Below are positions 35,300 to 45,250 of a stretch of DNA of 64,000 nt, piece after piece. The translations under genes and the position numbers were made by a program. Numbering within the stretch: position 1 is the stretch's first letter; every line of letters starts with the position of its first letter. This DNA comes from Pseudomonas alcaligenes (GTDB taxonomy: Bacteria; Pseudomonadota; Gammaproteobacteria; Pseudomonadales; Pseudomonadaceae): the NCBI RefSeq assembly GCF_014490745.1, contig NZ_LZEU01000001.1, positions 2,755,501 to 2,819,500 on the forward strand, read 5' to 3'. The notes below the pieces were generated by a model. That model made no database searches, was not told the DNA's origin, and was given only the letters and a program-made list of their open reading frames with translations.

Positions 35300-38200
35300 T
35301 ACAGAGTGCCTGCGTTGTCGATTTGGCGGGAAAGGATGTTTAGCTGATCAGTCGACTGCCCCAACAGCTGCACCAGGCCAGTGGTCTGCTTGATAGGGTC
35401 TTCGAGGGCCTGCTCTAGCACGCGGATTTTTTTCTCCATGTCTGCCAAGGAGGTTTTCAATCCGTCGTGTAGCAAGGTGCGTAATTGGCCCGCGGCTTCG
35501 CGCAGATTGCTATCGATGGCTTCGCGTTGCTGTGACTTCTTGTAGTCGGAGCTGAAAGCGCTTCGTATGGCTTTGTAGGCAGACAGCACAAGTCCGGCAA
35601 GCGCCGGTGCCAGCACTAACAAGCTAGTGCCGCCGGTAAAAATCGCCGTGGCAATCGTACCTGCCAGACCAACCAGCAAGGTGCCAACCTTGATCCCACT
35701 ATCGATCTTGATTCTGAGATCAAACTGGCTCTGAAGATTGGTTTTACCGAGCTTGGCGTAGATACCTGTGAGCTCGCGGGCCTGCGCTTCGAATCGGGCA
35801 AGAATGTCTTCGGCTTCCTTTTGGAAACGCTCGACTTCTTGACTGATTGCGACTGGCAGGCGCTTGCTTAATTTTTTCTGCTGAGCATCGATAGTGTCAC
35901 TGAACGCTTGCTTGAACTCGTCGTTACCGATATCGGCGTCGATGCGCTCATACATCGCTTTTCGCACGTCGCTGATAAATGTATCTATCTCAGCTTCACC
36001 AGCTGACTCCAGGCGTCTTTTCAGGGATTTAAAGCTGCCCTTCAATTGCACCTGGGCACTCTGGCCGTCCAAGCGCAGGCTCTCCAATAGCTGGCTGAGC
36101 TTCCCCTTGACCTCTTTCAGAGCTGTGACGGTCTGGTCCAGCGCATCCTTAGCCTTGTGGAAGTTGGCACGGGTGATCTTGGCGTCACTGCCATCAAGCA
36201 GCTTGGCATTGAGCAGGTACAAAAATGCACGCAAACGCGTTTTTTCCAACAGCTCTTCAGCATTGAAGTCCGCAAGAATCTTGTTACGCCGAGTGGCGTT
36301 TTGCGAGTTCGGGGCAAAGTGATCGGTTGAGGCCAAAAACGCAGGCAAGGCAGAAAGCGAGAATACGTCGCGGTAGTGGTCGCCAAGCTGCTCGCGCATT
36401 TTCTCGTTCAGCCCTACCAGACTCACAGCTTCGTCTTCTGAAATTAACGGACGATCGGTTAGCGAGTGCTTGGGGTTGGTGATTTTCTTATTGAAGATCG
36501 TCCAGACCTCGGTTTGTGCACCGAGATGTTCTTTGATTTTTTCCAGGGTGCCCTTGCGTTGGGCGTCGCCAGTTTGCGGCGGTGCCGCCTGGTTGGTGAC
36601 ATAGAACACCGCATGAGCGGTCTGCACAGCCTTCTCGATCTGATTAACCACCAACCCCTCATTGCCCTCAATGCCAGGCACATCTAGCAAGGCAAAAGGC
36701 TGGCCGTTCAGTCTCATGTCATAGCGTTGAGTTTTACGAGTGAAATCGGCACGACCATCGCCAATGATTTCGCCATCACCCAGCGTTTCCAGCGTTGCCA
36801 GGTGACTAGCACTTTCCTCCGTGCGCTGTGCCAGTTCTTGCTCTAGGTCCTGTCTTGCTTGCTCTGCCACACTGTGCTGGTCGCTCAATAGTTCGATAGC
36901 ACTATCACGGGCAGCGGATACTCGCGGTAGATGCTGTTCGGCGAGCATCAGTTGTGCCTCTTCGGGCATGGGTTTGAACAGGCGAATCAGCTTCTGCCAG
37001 AGTGAGGCAGTTTCCTTGCGCTCAGCTATCAACGAGCGCAAACCAGTTACAGCATTAAGTGCTTCGGTGTGCAGCCGATTATGGTGCTCGGTCGTGGCGT
37101 GGAGCTGCTGCGCCAACGCAGCCAATTGAGTGTCGGCTTGCTCAATGCTCTGTTGCAGACGCTGTAGGCTAGCTTCACTGAGTTGGTACTTGCCTTGCAA
37201 CTCACGGAATGCCTGTTGATGCGCCACCTTGGTCGGCTCTTGCAACAGAATGCGCAAGGTTTCAATTAACGTCGACTTACCAGCCCCGGTTTCGCCATAC
37301 ACCGCAATGGTGAACGTTTTCCACTCGGCGTTTTCTTGCAACTCCTTGAGCTGCGCCGTCAACGTAGCTTGCTGCTCGCCCAGCATCGCTCGGGCGTCCT
37401 GCTGTGCCAAGTTCAACGCGGGATCGGTCGATTGAGTACTCAGTAAAAGAACAATACGCTCCAGTTCATCATTGACTCTTTGGTAAATATCGCCGGGCGT
37501 TTTGAGTTCGAGTGACATGAGGTTTACTTCCTGTAGCGGTGCAGGCGAGAGCTCGGGATCAGGGTCTACGGACACCTCCTCCATAACCTCGGCATCATGC
37601 TCTTGAGCGGGGGTTTTGAACCGCACATGAGTCAGAACGTGAGGCAGCTTTTTCCAGTAATCGCCATGACCGAAATCCTTGATCTTGATGTTTTCGAAAT
37701 GCTCAGCCGGGTTCCTTCCCAGACAAACCTCTCCAGGATTCATGAACAACGTCCAGTCAGATTTAGAGTAGGCGTTGATCAACCGACCTTTAACCACACC
37801 CCGCATGCTTTGCGCGGTATCCGGTTCAACGGTGGCTGCTGCCGCCATCAACAACACGTCATTGATAACGAGAGGATGACGCTGTCCTTTTGACAGCTTT
37901 TTAAGGCAGCTAATAACCAGACGCCCGCCGAGCGAGTGGCCGATCAAATTAATGGTGTCGACACCCAAGTGATACCTGCGTAAATGCTCGCTTAACTGGT
38001 CCAGCAGCATTTCACCCATTTCCTCTGCCCTCGAGCGAATGCGGAGGAAGTGAAGGGTTCGATCACCGACCAGTGCGGCTGCGCCCAGCCCCCAGTGAGC
38101 TCGGGTTGAATTGCTCAGCACATGGATTGAATTGCCGTTGAAGCGGCTGAAATGGCTGGACGGCCAGAAGGCGAAAATATTCGTATGGTTCCGAATGGAT

Positions 38201-38334
38201 TCAGGAATGCTCGCCAACAACGTATTGCGATCTTCAACGGTATGACCGGCGCTGTAACCGTGAATGAAGATGTTCGCTTCATTGGAACCACAATGCTCAG
38301 CTGACAGACTACTGAAGGTAAATCGTCTACTCAT
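35299..38334 (-). CDS. Alpha/beta-hydrolase fused to a dynamin-like GTPase
   Basis: This 1011-residue two-part protein begins with a DUF900-like alpha/beta-hydrolase (about 1-240): oxyanion region FIHGYSAG, nucleophile elbow GHSLGG (Ser134), probable Asp193 in YSKSDW and His223 in FGHGDYW, so the triad looks intact. A dynamin-type GTPase follows: P-loop GETGAGKST (347-355), G3 DVPGIEG (Asp552) and G4-like FNKK. Unusually, about 150 coiled-coil residues (365-515) lie between G1 and G3. The C-terminal half is helical with a hydrophobic hairpin (about 885-930) suited to membrane insertion. It may couple lipid remodelling to lipid or ester cleavage. It is encoded between a small membrane protein and the LeoA-like dynamin. 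Confidence 0.82.
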   Translation of the reverse strand: MSRRFTFSSLSAEHCGSNEANIFIHGYSAGHTVEDRNTLLASIPESIRNHTNIFAFWPSSHFSRFNGNSIHVLSNSTRAHWGLGAAALVGDRTLHFLRIRSRAEEMGEMLLDQLSEHLRRYHLGVDTINLIGHSLGGRLVISCLKKLSKGQRHPLVINDVLLMAAAATVEPDTAQSMRGVVKGRLINAYSKSDWTLFMNPGEVCLGRNPAEHFENIKIKDFGHGDYWKKLPHVLTHVRFKTPAQEHDAEVMEEVSVDPDPELSPAPLQEVNLMSLELKTPGDIYQRVNDELERIVLLLSTQSTDPALNLAQQDARAMLGEQQATLTAQLKELQENAEWKTFTIAVYGETGAGKSTLIETLRILLQEPTKVAHQQAFRELQGKYQLSEASLQRLQQSIEQADTQLAALAQQLHATTEHHNRLHTEALNAVTGLRSLIAERKETASLWQKLIRLFKPMPEEAQLMLAEQHLPRVSAARDSAIELLSDQHSVAEQARQDLEQELAQRTEESASHLATLETLGDGEIIGDGRADFTRKTQRYDMRLNGQPFALLDVPGIEGNEGLVVNQIEKAVQTAHAVFYVTNQAAPPQTGDAQRKGTLEKIKEHLGAQTEVWTIFNKKITNPKHSLTDRPLISEDEAVSLVGLNEKMREQLGDHYRDVFSLSALPAFLASTDHFAPNSQNATRRNKILADFNAEELLEKTRLRAFLYLLNAKLLDGSDAKITRANFHKAKDALDQTVTALKEVKGKLSQLLESLRLDGQSAQVQLKGSFKSLKRRLESAGEAEIDTFISDVRKAMYERIDADIGNDEFKQAFSDTIDAQQKKLSKRLPVAISQEVERFQKEAEDILARFEAQARELTGIYAKLGKTNLQSQFDLRIKIDSGIKVGTLLVGLAGTIATAIFTGGTSLLVLAPALAGLVLSAYKAIRSAFSSDYKKSQQREAIDSNLREAAGQLRTLLHDGLKTSLADMEKKIRVLEQALEDPIKQTTGLVQLLGQSTDQLNILSRQIDNAGTL

Positions 38335-38353
38335 GAAGCTCTCGTCCTAAGTA

Positions 38354-38626
38354 CTACGACAACCAACGCTTAGCGATCACGATGATCAAGTGCAGACAAA
38401 GAGCCACACCCACCAATACCGCTACAACCTTGGCAACCACAAAGAAAAGCGCCTGTACGTCACGGGACAAAAAGCCCAGTAGCACGCCCATGCCGGCAAT
38501 CACTGCAGCAATCAGCAGCAAACCGATGTAGGGTCGCAACATCCGCGAAGCGGCACCCCGCTCGATCAGGCTGGCAAGCACGGCCAACACAATAAAGAAC
38601 ACCACCACGCCCACTAGAACGCCCAT
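38354..38626 (-). CDS. Small three-helix membrane protein of the dynamin operon
   Basis: This 90-residue protein is almost entirely hydrophobic, with three predicted helices (about 2-22, 30-52, 58-84). I recognise no family. It lies 19 bp upstream of the hydrolase-dynamin gene, so it is the first gene of the three-gene operon and could be its membrane anchor or effector. A gene this small and hydrophobic could be misread, but its spacing supports it. Confidence 0.65.
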   Translation of the reverse strand: MGVLVGVVVFFIVLAVLASLIERGAASRMLRPYIGLLLIAAVIAGMGVLLGFLSRDVQALFFVVAKVVAVLVGVALCLHLIIVIAKRWLS

Positions 38627-38687
38627 AAATCACCTCGAGCCATACAACGTCCTCGCTCCATTGGCTTGATACTGAATCTCGTGGGCC

Positions 38688-39188
38688 CTAGCAGGTGACC
38701 GCTTTTTGGCCAGGCCAAGTGCACCTCACAAACGCCTCCTGGATCACTCGTACGCTGGAACACATCTGAGCAGCCGCCCACGATGCCGAGTAGGTAACTG
38801 CGATTCCCATTGAATTACGGGCCACGCAATCAGCGGCAGAAATGACTTGGGATGGATGCTGGTCAAAAAAAGCGCGAGAGCCTTGGATGCATCCAAGACC
38901 GCACAGTTGAGCCCCTTGCGGACAATGCTCCAGCGGAACGGCTTTTACACTGAAGAGCCATGGAGCACGACGGAGTCTCCAGGCCGCCTTGCGGCGTACG
39001 CATACCTCTGAAAGGCCTTCATCGCCCCGTTTTCCATACAAGCTGGCAGAGGCACAGCGCTGCAACTCCCGAGGCATGAGCAGCAGTGCAAGCTGCCCAA
39101 AAAGCATGTCCCTCGCTTGGCGCATCAAAACGTCCTTGTTCAAAAGCGGATTACGGCAATCGAATGTCGCCATTAATTTGACGACCAT
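38688..39188 (-). CDS. Doubtful open reading frame in the gap upstream of the dynamin operon
   Basis: This 166-codon frame has an unusual composition (many Cys, Arg and Met) and no domain that I recognise. The 691-bp region 38627-39317 otherwise shows no gene; it must hold the dynamin operon promoter. I list the frame because it is the only long one there, and I think it is more likely non-coding or a decayed gene. Confidence 0.2.
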   Translation of the reverse strand: MVVKLMATFDCRNPLLNKDVLMRQARDMLFGQLALLLMPRELQRCASASLYGKRGDEGLSEVCVRRKAAWRLRRAPWLFSVKAVPLEHCPQGAQLCGLGCIQGSRAFFDQHPSQVISAADCVARNSMGIAVTYSASWAAAQMCSSVRVIQEAFVRCTWPGQKAVTC

Positions 39189-39317
39189 AACTCACCTAGT
39201 GGCTCATTGCCATAGCTGACAAGCCCAAAACGGTGCACCAACATCACTTGCCCCATGAGATGCCAGCGTAGCTTGCTACTAATGCGGTAAGTTCAGGCAG
39301 GCTTCTATCGCTGGCCC

Positions 39318-39515
39318 TCACTGAAAAAACTGCTCCAATCGCGCCCTCAGGACCTCGGTCTTTGTAGCCGCTCGCCGCTGTAATTCGCAGTTGCACTGAG
39401 GGCACTGCGCAAACCAGTCACGCCCGAGCACCAGCGCATCGCTGAGAGGAATAGTGGTTTTCTGCCAGGAGCAGCGGGAGCAACTGAACGTAAAGGGCTG
39501 AGGAGGTATTGGCAT
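39318..39515 (-). CDS. Small zinc-ribbon protein
   Basis: This 65-residue protein has two Cys pairs, CSRC and CPQC, spaced as in a rubredoxin-like zinc ribbon, and a basic C-terminal helix (RRAATKTEVLRARLEQFF). It follows recD by 78 bp on the same strand, but one of the palindromic operators (39561-39581) sits between them, so it probably also has its own regulated promoter. I chose ATG 39515; an in-frame GTG lies at 39524. The function is unknown; a nucleic-acid-binding partner of the RecBCD enzyme is conceivable. Confidence 0.6.
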   Translation of the reverse strand: MPIPPQPFTFSCSRCSWQKTTIPLSDALVLGRDWFAQCPQCNCELQRRAATKTEVLRARLEQFFQ

Positions 39516-39560
39516 GACAAGCACTCATAACAACTTAGGTGCAGCCAAATTGCCTGACAG

Positions 39561-39581
39561 GTGCGACAGCTTGTGTCGCAC
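39561..39581. promoter_or_regulatory. Island palindrome A (WYL-regulon candidate operator)
   Basis: GTGCGACA-N5-TGTCGCAC is a perfect 8-bp inverted repeat, 46 bp upstream of the zinc-ribbon start and just after the recD stop. It shares the core TGCGACA-N5-TGTCGCA with sites at 48687, 51438, 52471 and 53554. Confidence 0.65.
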
Positions 39582-39593
39582 CCACCAACATAA

Positions 39594-41624
39594 TTATTTC
39601 ACGCCCACCAACGACTCTCTCAAGCCACTACGTCGCTCGACGCGACGCTGTACTGCCTGTTCAAATACCCCGGCATGACTCTCCACCAAACTGAACCAGT
39701 ACCGTGCACGAGTTATGCCGGTGTACACCAGCTCCTTAGTCAGCACCGGGTTCAGGACATCCGGCAGGATCAGCGCGCAGTGAGCGAACTCTGAGCCCTG
39801 GGACTTGTGCACAGTCATCGCGAATACCGTCTCGACCGCACTCAGCCGACTCGGCAGGATGTAACGCAACGCACCACTGCCATCATTGCGCGGGAACACC
39901 ACACGCAAAACTTGGCGTGGGAGCGCACCAGGTGAATCAGGTGGTTCCGGTAGACGAAGAGCAATACCGATATCGCCATTCATCAATCCCAGGCTGTAGT
40001 CATTGCGCGTCACCAACACAGGGCGCCCCTCGTACCACCCGTGATCCTGCTCCAGCAGACCGCGGCTCTGCAGTGCATGGGCAATACGCTCGTTCAGCAC
40101 TTCGACACCCCAAGGGCCTTTGCGTACAGCACAGAGCAACTGGAACTGATCGAAGGCCTTTAATACCTTGCCAGCCCAAACGTCCCATGCTTCAGGAGCA
40201 GCGTCTAAGGTTGGCCGCTCTTCCCGCATCAACTCCAGGAAATGTGCATACCCGATCGGTCGTTCATCATCACCAGGCAAGCCATCCAGCAATAGCTGTT
40301 CAAGCGCACGATCCTGCTCCCCCGATAGGCGCAGCACATGCAGACTCTCCGAGCCCTCGGTCAATGTGGCACGAGCGACTTTCGCATCACCGTCGTTTAC
40401 CGCAAGGGCCAGGCGGCCAATGCCGGAAGCACCGGCAAAGCGTCGCGAATAGCGCAGCATGACAATGTGCTGAGCCAACGCCTGATCGCCCGGGGCCAGC
40501 ATCGGATGCCCCAAGCGCTCGCCGGTATTGTCTTGAAGCCAAGCGCAGGTCGCTGCGCTGTAACCACCAATCTCTGCGTCACGACACAGGTCGCCCAACA
40601 CTGCACCAGCCTCCACTGAGGCCAGTTGGTCCTTGTCACCCAGCAAGATCAGACGCGCATGAGCCGGCAGAGCATCCAGCAGGTTGGCCATCATCTCCAA
40701 GTCGATCATTGAAGCCTCGTCCACCACCAGTACGTCGAGCGGTAGCGGGTTGCCACCATCGTGGCGGAAATGGCGACTGTCTGGCCGACTGCCGAGCAGA
40801 CGATGCAACGTTGTCACATTGCTAGGGATCTGCTGTCTTACAGCTTCATCCACAGCCAGGGATGCCACCTGCCCACTGATCGATTCGGTAAGTCGGGCCG
40901 CAGCCTTGCCGGTTGGTGCAGCAAGGCTTAAACGCAGTGGCGCGCCGGTGGCCATAGCAGCCTCCTGCAACAGTGCCAACAGACGCACAACAGTGGTGGT
41001 CTTTCCGGTACCAGGGCCACCGGTGATCATGGTGAAGGCGCTGCGCACGGCCAATGCACAGGCCAGCTTTTGCCAATCCGCTAGACGCTCACCATCCAAC
41101 ACCAATGGTTCAGGAAAGAGCGTGTCCAGGCGCTGCGCCAAATCAGCCGGTATGTCAGACACAGCACGCAGACGCTCGGTGATGTGCGCAGCCACGCGGC
41201 GTTCATAGTCCCAATAACGACGCAGATAGAGACAGCTCCCCTCCAGTACCAGCGGTGCAACAGCATGCTCACGATTCTGTAGCAGCTCACTGCCCATGCA
41301 GCTCGCCAGCCAATCCTTCAGCGTCAAACCCGCCAGCACCTGGGACGGCAGCAACGTAGCTTGCTCGGCACTTTCACCCTCTGGTGGAAGGGATAAAGCG
41401 AAGTCTGGGTCAGCCAAGGTAGCGCCCAGGTCAAGGCACACATGCCCCTTGCCGAGTTGATGGCTGGCCAGTGCGGCGCCAAGAATCAGGAGTGGCGAAG
41501 CAGCCGGATCTAGCTCCGCGAAAAACTGCGCCAATGCGAAATCCAGCTCGCGTAACCAGCCACGCTCACTCCACGTTGCAAGCAGTGCAATGAGCTCGCC
41601 GCGGTCATTTAGAATCGCGCTCAT
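39594..41624 (-). CDS. recD: RecD, exonuclease V alpha subunit (5'-3' helicase)
   Basis: This 676-residue SF1B helicase has Walker A GGPGTGKTTTVVRLL (from residue 202), LVVDEASMIDLEMM (motif II), LLGDKDQLASVEAGAVLGD (motif III) and FAMTVHKSQGSEF near the C-terminus. Length and motif set match RecD of RecBCD. It overlaps the recB stop by ATGA and is the last subunit gene of recC-recB-recD. Its less GC-biased codons differ from the left half of the window. Confidence 0.93.
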   Translation of the reverse strand: MSAILNDRGELIALLATWSERGWLRELDFALAQFFAELDPAASPLLILGAALASHQLGKGHVCLDLGATLADPDFALSLPPEGESAEQATLLPSQVLAGLTLKDWLASCMGSELLQNREHAVAPLVLEGSCLYLRRYWDYERRVAAHITERLRAVSDIPADLAQRLDTLFPEPLVLDGERLADWQKLACALAVRSAFTMITGGPGTGKTTTVVRLLALLQEAAMATGAPLRLSLAAPTGKAAARLTESISGQVASLAVDEAVRQQIPSNVTTLHRLLGSRPDSRHFRHDGGNPLPLDVLVVDEASMIDLEMMANLLDALPAHARLILLGDKDQLASVEAGAVLGDLCRDAEIGGYSAATCAWLQDNTGERLGHPMLAPGDQALAQHIVMLRYSRRFAGASGIGRLALAVNDGDAKVARATLTEGSESLHVLRLSGEQDRALEQLLLDGLPGDDERPIGYAHFLELMREERPTLDAAPEAWDVWAGKVLKAFDQFQLLCAVRKGPWGVEVLNERIAHALQSRGLLEQDHGWYEGRPVLVTRNDYSLGLMNGDIGIALRLPEPPDSPGALPRQVLRVVFPRNDGSGALRYILPSRLSAVETVFAMTVHKSQGSEFAHCALILPDVLNPVLTKELVYTGITRARYWFSLVESHAGVFEQAVQRRVERRSGLRESLVGVK

Positions 41625-44600
41625 GCCGCCACCTCCTCAGACTCGCCCAGGAACAAAGCATCCAGCAACTCAATCAGTTCGCGGGAAGGTTTCGCTAGGT
41701 AGGCTCCCGTCACAGGTGCACGGAGGAACAGGTAGAGCGCCCCCCCCAAGTGACGGTCGTAGTCGTAGTCAGGCAAACGCAAGCGCAGCTGCCGATGCAT
41801 AGCCAGTATGTAGAGCACGTACTGCAGGTCATAGCGATGACTGGCCACGGCGGAAGTCATCGCCTCAAGGGTATAAGAGGCCTCATCGACTCCCAGCCAA
41901 TTAGACTTGTAGTCAACCACGTAGTAACGCCCCTCGTGCTCAAACACCAAGTCAATAAACCCCTTGAACATGCCATTCAGCGTGTCCGCACTTAGTGGTT
42001 GCCGGGGCACACCAGGTAGCTCGAAACGCTGCACCAGGTCATCAACGCGAAGGACATCCACCTGGCTAGCTTCGAACCAGAATTCGAGCTCAGGCTGATA
42101 CTGCTTCAGCTCCGCCAGACTCACCGACCGCCCATCCCCGAGGCGTAGTGGTTGTACCAGCAGCGTTTGCATCCACTGGTGTAATGGATCAATCCAAAGT
42201 TGCAGACCACGCCGTTGGCAGCGGCGCGCCAACAGCTCGCGCAGCTGCTGAGGAGAGCTAGCTAGGTGGCCGAAACCTTCAACGGCTGCTAACTCAAGCA
42301 AACCGTGGAGGAAGGTTCCGGGGTTCGGCCCACGCGGAAAACGGTGCAGTCCTTGTGCAGAGACAGGTATCGGCGTCTGCACCGGAGCAGTTTTTTCGTC
42401 ATCAGTTGAGTTCTGCATAGCAGGGCTATCCGGCGCGGCATCGTCATAACGACCTGGCTGCTGCACCTCACCCTCCTCCAGACGTAACGCACTGTAGGAG
42501 GCGATCCACCAATGTTCTGCGGCATGTCGCTGAGGGACTCGCCAACGTGCCTCGATCTCGGCACCGTCCAACGCCAGATACTGCTGCTCTGTAGCGTCAG
42601 GCACCTGCAGCATCACACTGTGCGACTTGTCCTCGAAGGGAGAGAGCCAACGCTGCAAATCCGTACTCTGCACCAACGCTTCACCGCCGCCCAGCAAATA
42701 ACCTAGGGCCGATTGATGCAACCGTGACTCTTTGGCCTTGCCGATTTTCAGATCAGAGACGCCGAGCCAGCAGGCGTGACGGGCTCGGGTCAGGGCCACA
42801 TAAAGCAGCCGAAGATCTTCACCCAAACGTTCCTTATCAGCGCGAGCCACAGTGTCGGTGTCAGCTTTGAACACAAGCTGGCGGCGCTCACCGTCATGCA
42901 CCTGCAGCGGTTTCTTACCGTCCACTGCACGGAAGGCACAAATGAAAGGCAGGAATACCAGCGGATACTCTAGCCCTTTGGATTTATGAATGGTCACCAC
43001 ACGCACCAGAGCCTCGTCACTCTCCAGGCGCAACACTTGCTCCTCTGCTTTTCCCTCTCCGGAGAGCAATTCACTTAGGTGGCGAATCAGCGCCATCTCC
43101 CCGTCCAGTTCAGCAGCAGCCTGTTGCAGCAGCTCAGACAAGTGCAGCAGGTTAGTCAGAACCCGTTCGCCGTCGCTTCGCTCCAGTAACCGTTGGGGTA
43201 GCTCGAAGTCTTGCAGTAGCTGACGCAGCATGGGCAGCACGCCTTGACGCTGCCAGTGCTGGCGGTAATCGCGGAACTGCATGACATAGCGCTCCCAACT
43301 GCGCTCATCAAGATTGAGCCGCTCCAGCTCGGTAAGCTCTAACCCTAAGGTGGCGGTGGCCAATGCGGCGCGCAACGTACGCTCCTGGTCCGGTTCGGCA
43401 CAAGCACGCAGCCACAGCAGCAGATCACGAGCGTCCTGACCAGCGAATACCGAGTCCTTATCCGACAGATAGACACTGCGTACTCCACGTGAAGCCAGTG
43501 CACCGCGAATGGACTGGGCCTCTTTGAAGTCCCGCACTAGGACGGCAATATCGCTAGGCTGCAATGGCGCAAGCTGGCCATCTTTGCTGAACCCAGCCCT
43601 TTGCCGCTGACCAAGGTCGAGTAGCCGCACTATCTCACTGGCAGAACTTTCGGCCAGGGCACTACGGTAGGCCCCCTTGGCCACTGGCTCGTCAGTGGGA
43701 AGCTGCCAGACAGTTAGTGCAGGCTGGGCCTCTCCCTCCACCGTCCAAACTTCCTCGCGCCCCTTAGCGCCTACCTTGATGAAGGGTAAATCGTCGCGAA
43801 AGAGGAACGCACCCTCCCCACCTTCGCGTCTCTCAGCGCGCAGAAATACCTCGTTCACAGCATCAACCATGTCCTGACTTGAGCGGAAGTTGGTATCTAG
43901 GTTGTAGTGCCGGCCAAGAGTGGCGCGACGCGCACTCAGGTAGGTGTGAATATCCGCGCCGCGGAAGGAATAGATGGCCTGTTTGGGGTCACCGATCATA
44001 AACAAACCACAGTCGTCGCGATTGGCTTCAACCTGATAAAGGGTATCGAAGATGCGGTACTGAAGCGGATCGGTGTCCTGAAACTCGTCGATCAGCGCTA
44101 CTGGAAATTGACGGCGAATAACTTCGGCCAGACGTAGCCCGTTCTCACTTTGTAGTGCGGCATCAAGACGAGTGAGCATGTCGTCAAAGCCCATTTCCGC
44201 ACGCTGACGCTTCTCGCGCTCAAAGCGCTGACGCACCCAGGCAGCGGCATGACGCAGTGCTGCCTCAGCGGGGTCGGGCAGGCTATCAAGCTGCTGTTTG
44301 AGATTGACCATTGCATCCAGCGCTGGATGTTTGGGAGGGTCACCCTTCCAAGCTTCGGCCAAGCCGTCAGGAGTCAGACGAGTAAAACCTGTAGCCAGCT
44401 CCAGGGAGGCCTCCGTGCTGGTTGCCCACTCACGCAGCTTGTCGAACCAGGGGTTGTAGTACCGTGCCTGAATTTTCCTGCCGTCAACTTGCTTACCGGC
44501 GACCGCCTTGTCGAGCAGCCCTTGCAGCTCATTAGCCCAGGCAACCCAGGGAGACTTGAGCATCGCCAACGCACTCTCACGGTCCAGCAGGGCGCTCTCC

Positions 44601-45250
44601 AGCAACTCGCTTAACCGCTGCGTTGAAACAACAGCAGCCTCATTCAGCAACGGGCGCAATTGGTCACCCAGGCTGGCAGGAGCTCCCCAGTTGCCCACAG
44701 CCCAGTCCAGTGCTACCCCCTTCAACGGATAGCAATGCTGCCGCCAATAGTCCCGTATGACTTCGGCCAGCAGTTCACTGTGGTCGGTTTCCAAGGTCTG
44801 GTTGAACAAGCTGCCGCTGTCGAAAGCGTGTTCGCGCAGCATGCGCTGACACCAGCCGTGGATAGTGGACACCGCGGCCTCATCCATCCACTGCGCAGCC
44901 AACTCCAGCCGCCGGGCGCAGACCGCCCATTCACCCTCGGGGATTTCATCACGAAGCTGAGCCAGCAAATCATCCGGCTGGCCATCACCGCGAAAAACTG
45001 CCGCCGCTTCCACTAAACGAGCACGGATGCGGTCACGTAGCTCGCGGGTGGCTGCATCCGTGAAGGTCACGACCAAAATTTGTGGCGGTAATAGCGACTC
45101 GCGGAAGGCGGCCTCACCCCCGTGGCGCAAGATCAAGCGCAGGTAGAGCGCGGAAATCGTGTAGGTTTTGCCGGTACCCGCACTGGCCTCAATCAGGCGA
45201 CTGCCATGTAGCGGGAAACTGAGGGCCAGGGGACGCTGGGACTGACTCAT
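41621..45250 (-). CDS. recB: RecB, exonuclease V beta subunit (helicase-nuclease)
   Basis: This 1209-residue SF1A helicase has Walker A EASAGTGKTYTIS (from 21), the motif II region around ALIDEFQDTDPLQYRIF, FMIGDPKQAIYSFRGADI, VVTIHKSKGLEYPLVFLP and a C-terminal PD-(D/E)xK nuclease with YVVDYKSNWLG (about 1110-1120). All core motifs are intact. It unwinds 3'-5' and degrades DNA ends, switching at Chi. It overlaps recC and recD by ATGA. Confidence 0.94.
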   Translation of the reverse strand: MSQSQRPLALSFPLHGSRLIEASAGTGKTYTISALYLRLILRHGGEAAFRESLLPPQILVVTFTDAATRELRDRIRARLVEAAAVFRGDGQPDDLLAQLRDEIPEGEWAVCARRLELAAQWMDEAAVSTIHGWCQRMLREHAFDSGSLFNQTLETDHSELLAEVIRDYWRQHCYPLKGVALDWAVGNWGAPASLGDQLRPLLNEAAVVSTQRLSELLESALLDRESALAMLKSPWVAWANELQGLLDKAVAGKQVDGRKIQARYYNPWFDKLREWATSTEASLELATGFTRLTPDGLAEAWKGDPPKHPALDAMVNLKQQLDSLPDPAEAALRHAAAWVRQRFEREKRQRAEMGFDDMLTRLDAALQSENGLRLAEVIRRQFPVALIDEFQDTDPLQYRIFDTLYQVEANRDDCGLFMIGDPKQAIYSFRGADIHTYLSARRATLGRHYNLDTNFRSSQDMVDAVNEVFLRAERREGGEGAFLFRDDLPFIKVGAKGREEVWTVEGEAQPALTVWQLPTDEPVAKGAYRSALAESSASEIVRLLDLGQRQRAGFSKDGQLAPLQPSDIAVLVRDFKEAQSIRGALASRGVRSVYLSDKDSVFAGQDARDLLLWLRACAEPDQERTLRAALATATLGLELTELERLNLDERSWERYVMQFRDYRQHWQRQGVLPMLRQLLQDFELPQRLLERSDGERVLTNLLHLSELLQQAAAELDGEMALIRHLSELLSGEGKAEEQVLRLESDEALVRVVTIHKSKGLEYPLVFLPFICAFRAVDGKKPLQVHDGERRQLVFKADTDTVARADKERLGEDLRLLYVALTRARHACWLGVSDLKIGKAKESRLHQSALGYLLGGGEALVQSTDLQRWLSPFEDKSHSVMLQVPDATEQQYLALDGAEIEARWRVPQRHAAEHWWIASYSALRLEEGEVQQPGRYDDAAPDSPAMQNSTDDEKTAPVQTPIPVSAQGLHRFPRGPNPGTFLHGLLELAAVEGFGHLASSPQQLRELLARRCQRRGLQLWIDPLHQWMQTLLVQPLRLGDGRSVSLAELKQYQPELEFWFEASQVDVLRVDDLVQRFELPGVPRQPLSADTLNGMFKGFIDLVFEHEGRYYVVDYKSNWLGVDEASYTLEAMTSAVASHRYDLQYVLYILAMHRQLRLRLPDYDYDRHLGGALYLFLRAPVTGAYLAKPSRELIELLDALFLGESEEVAA

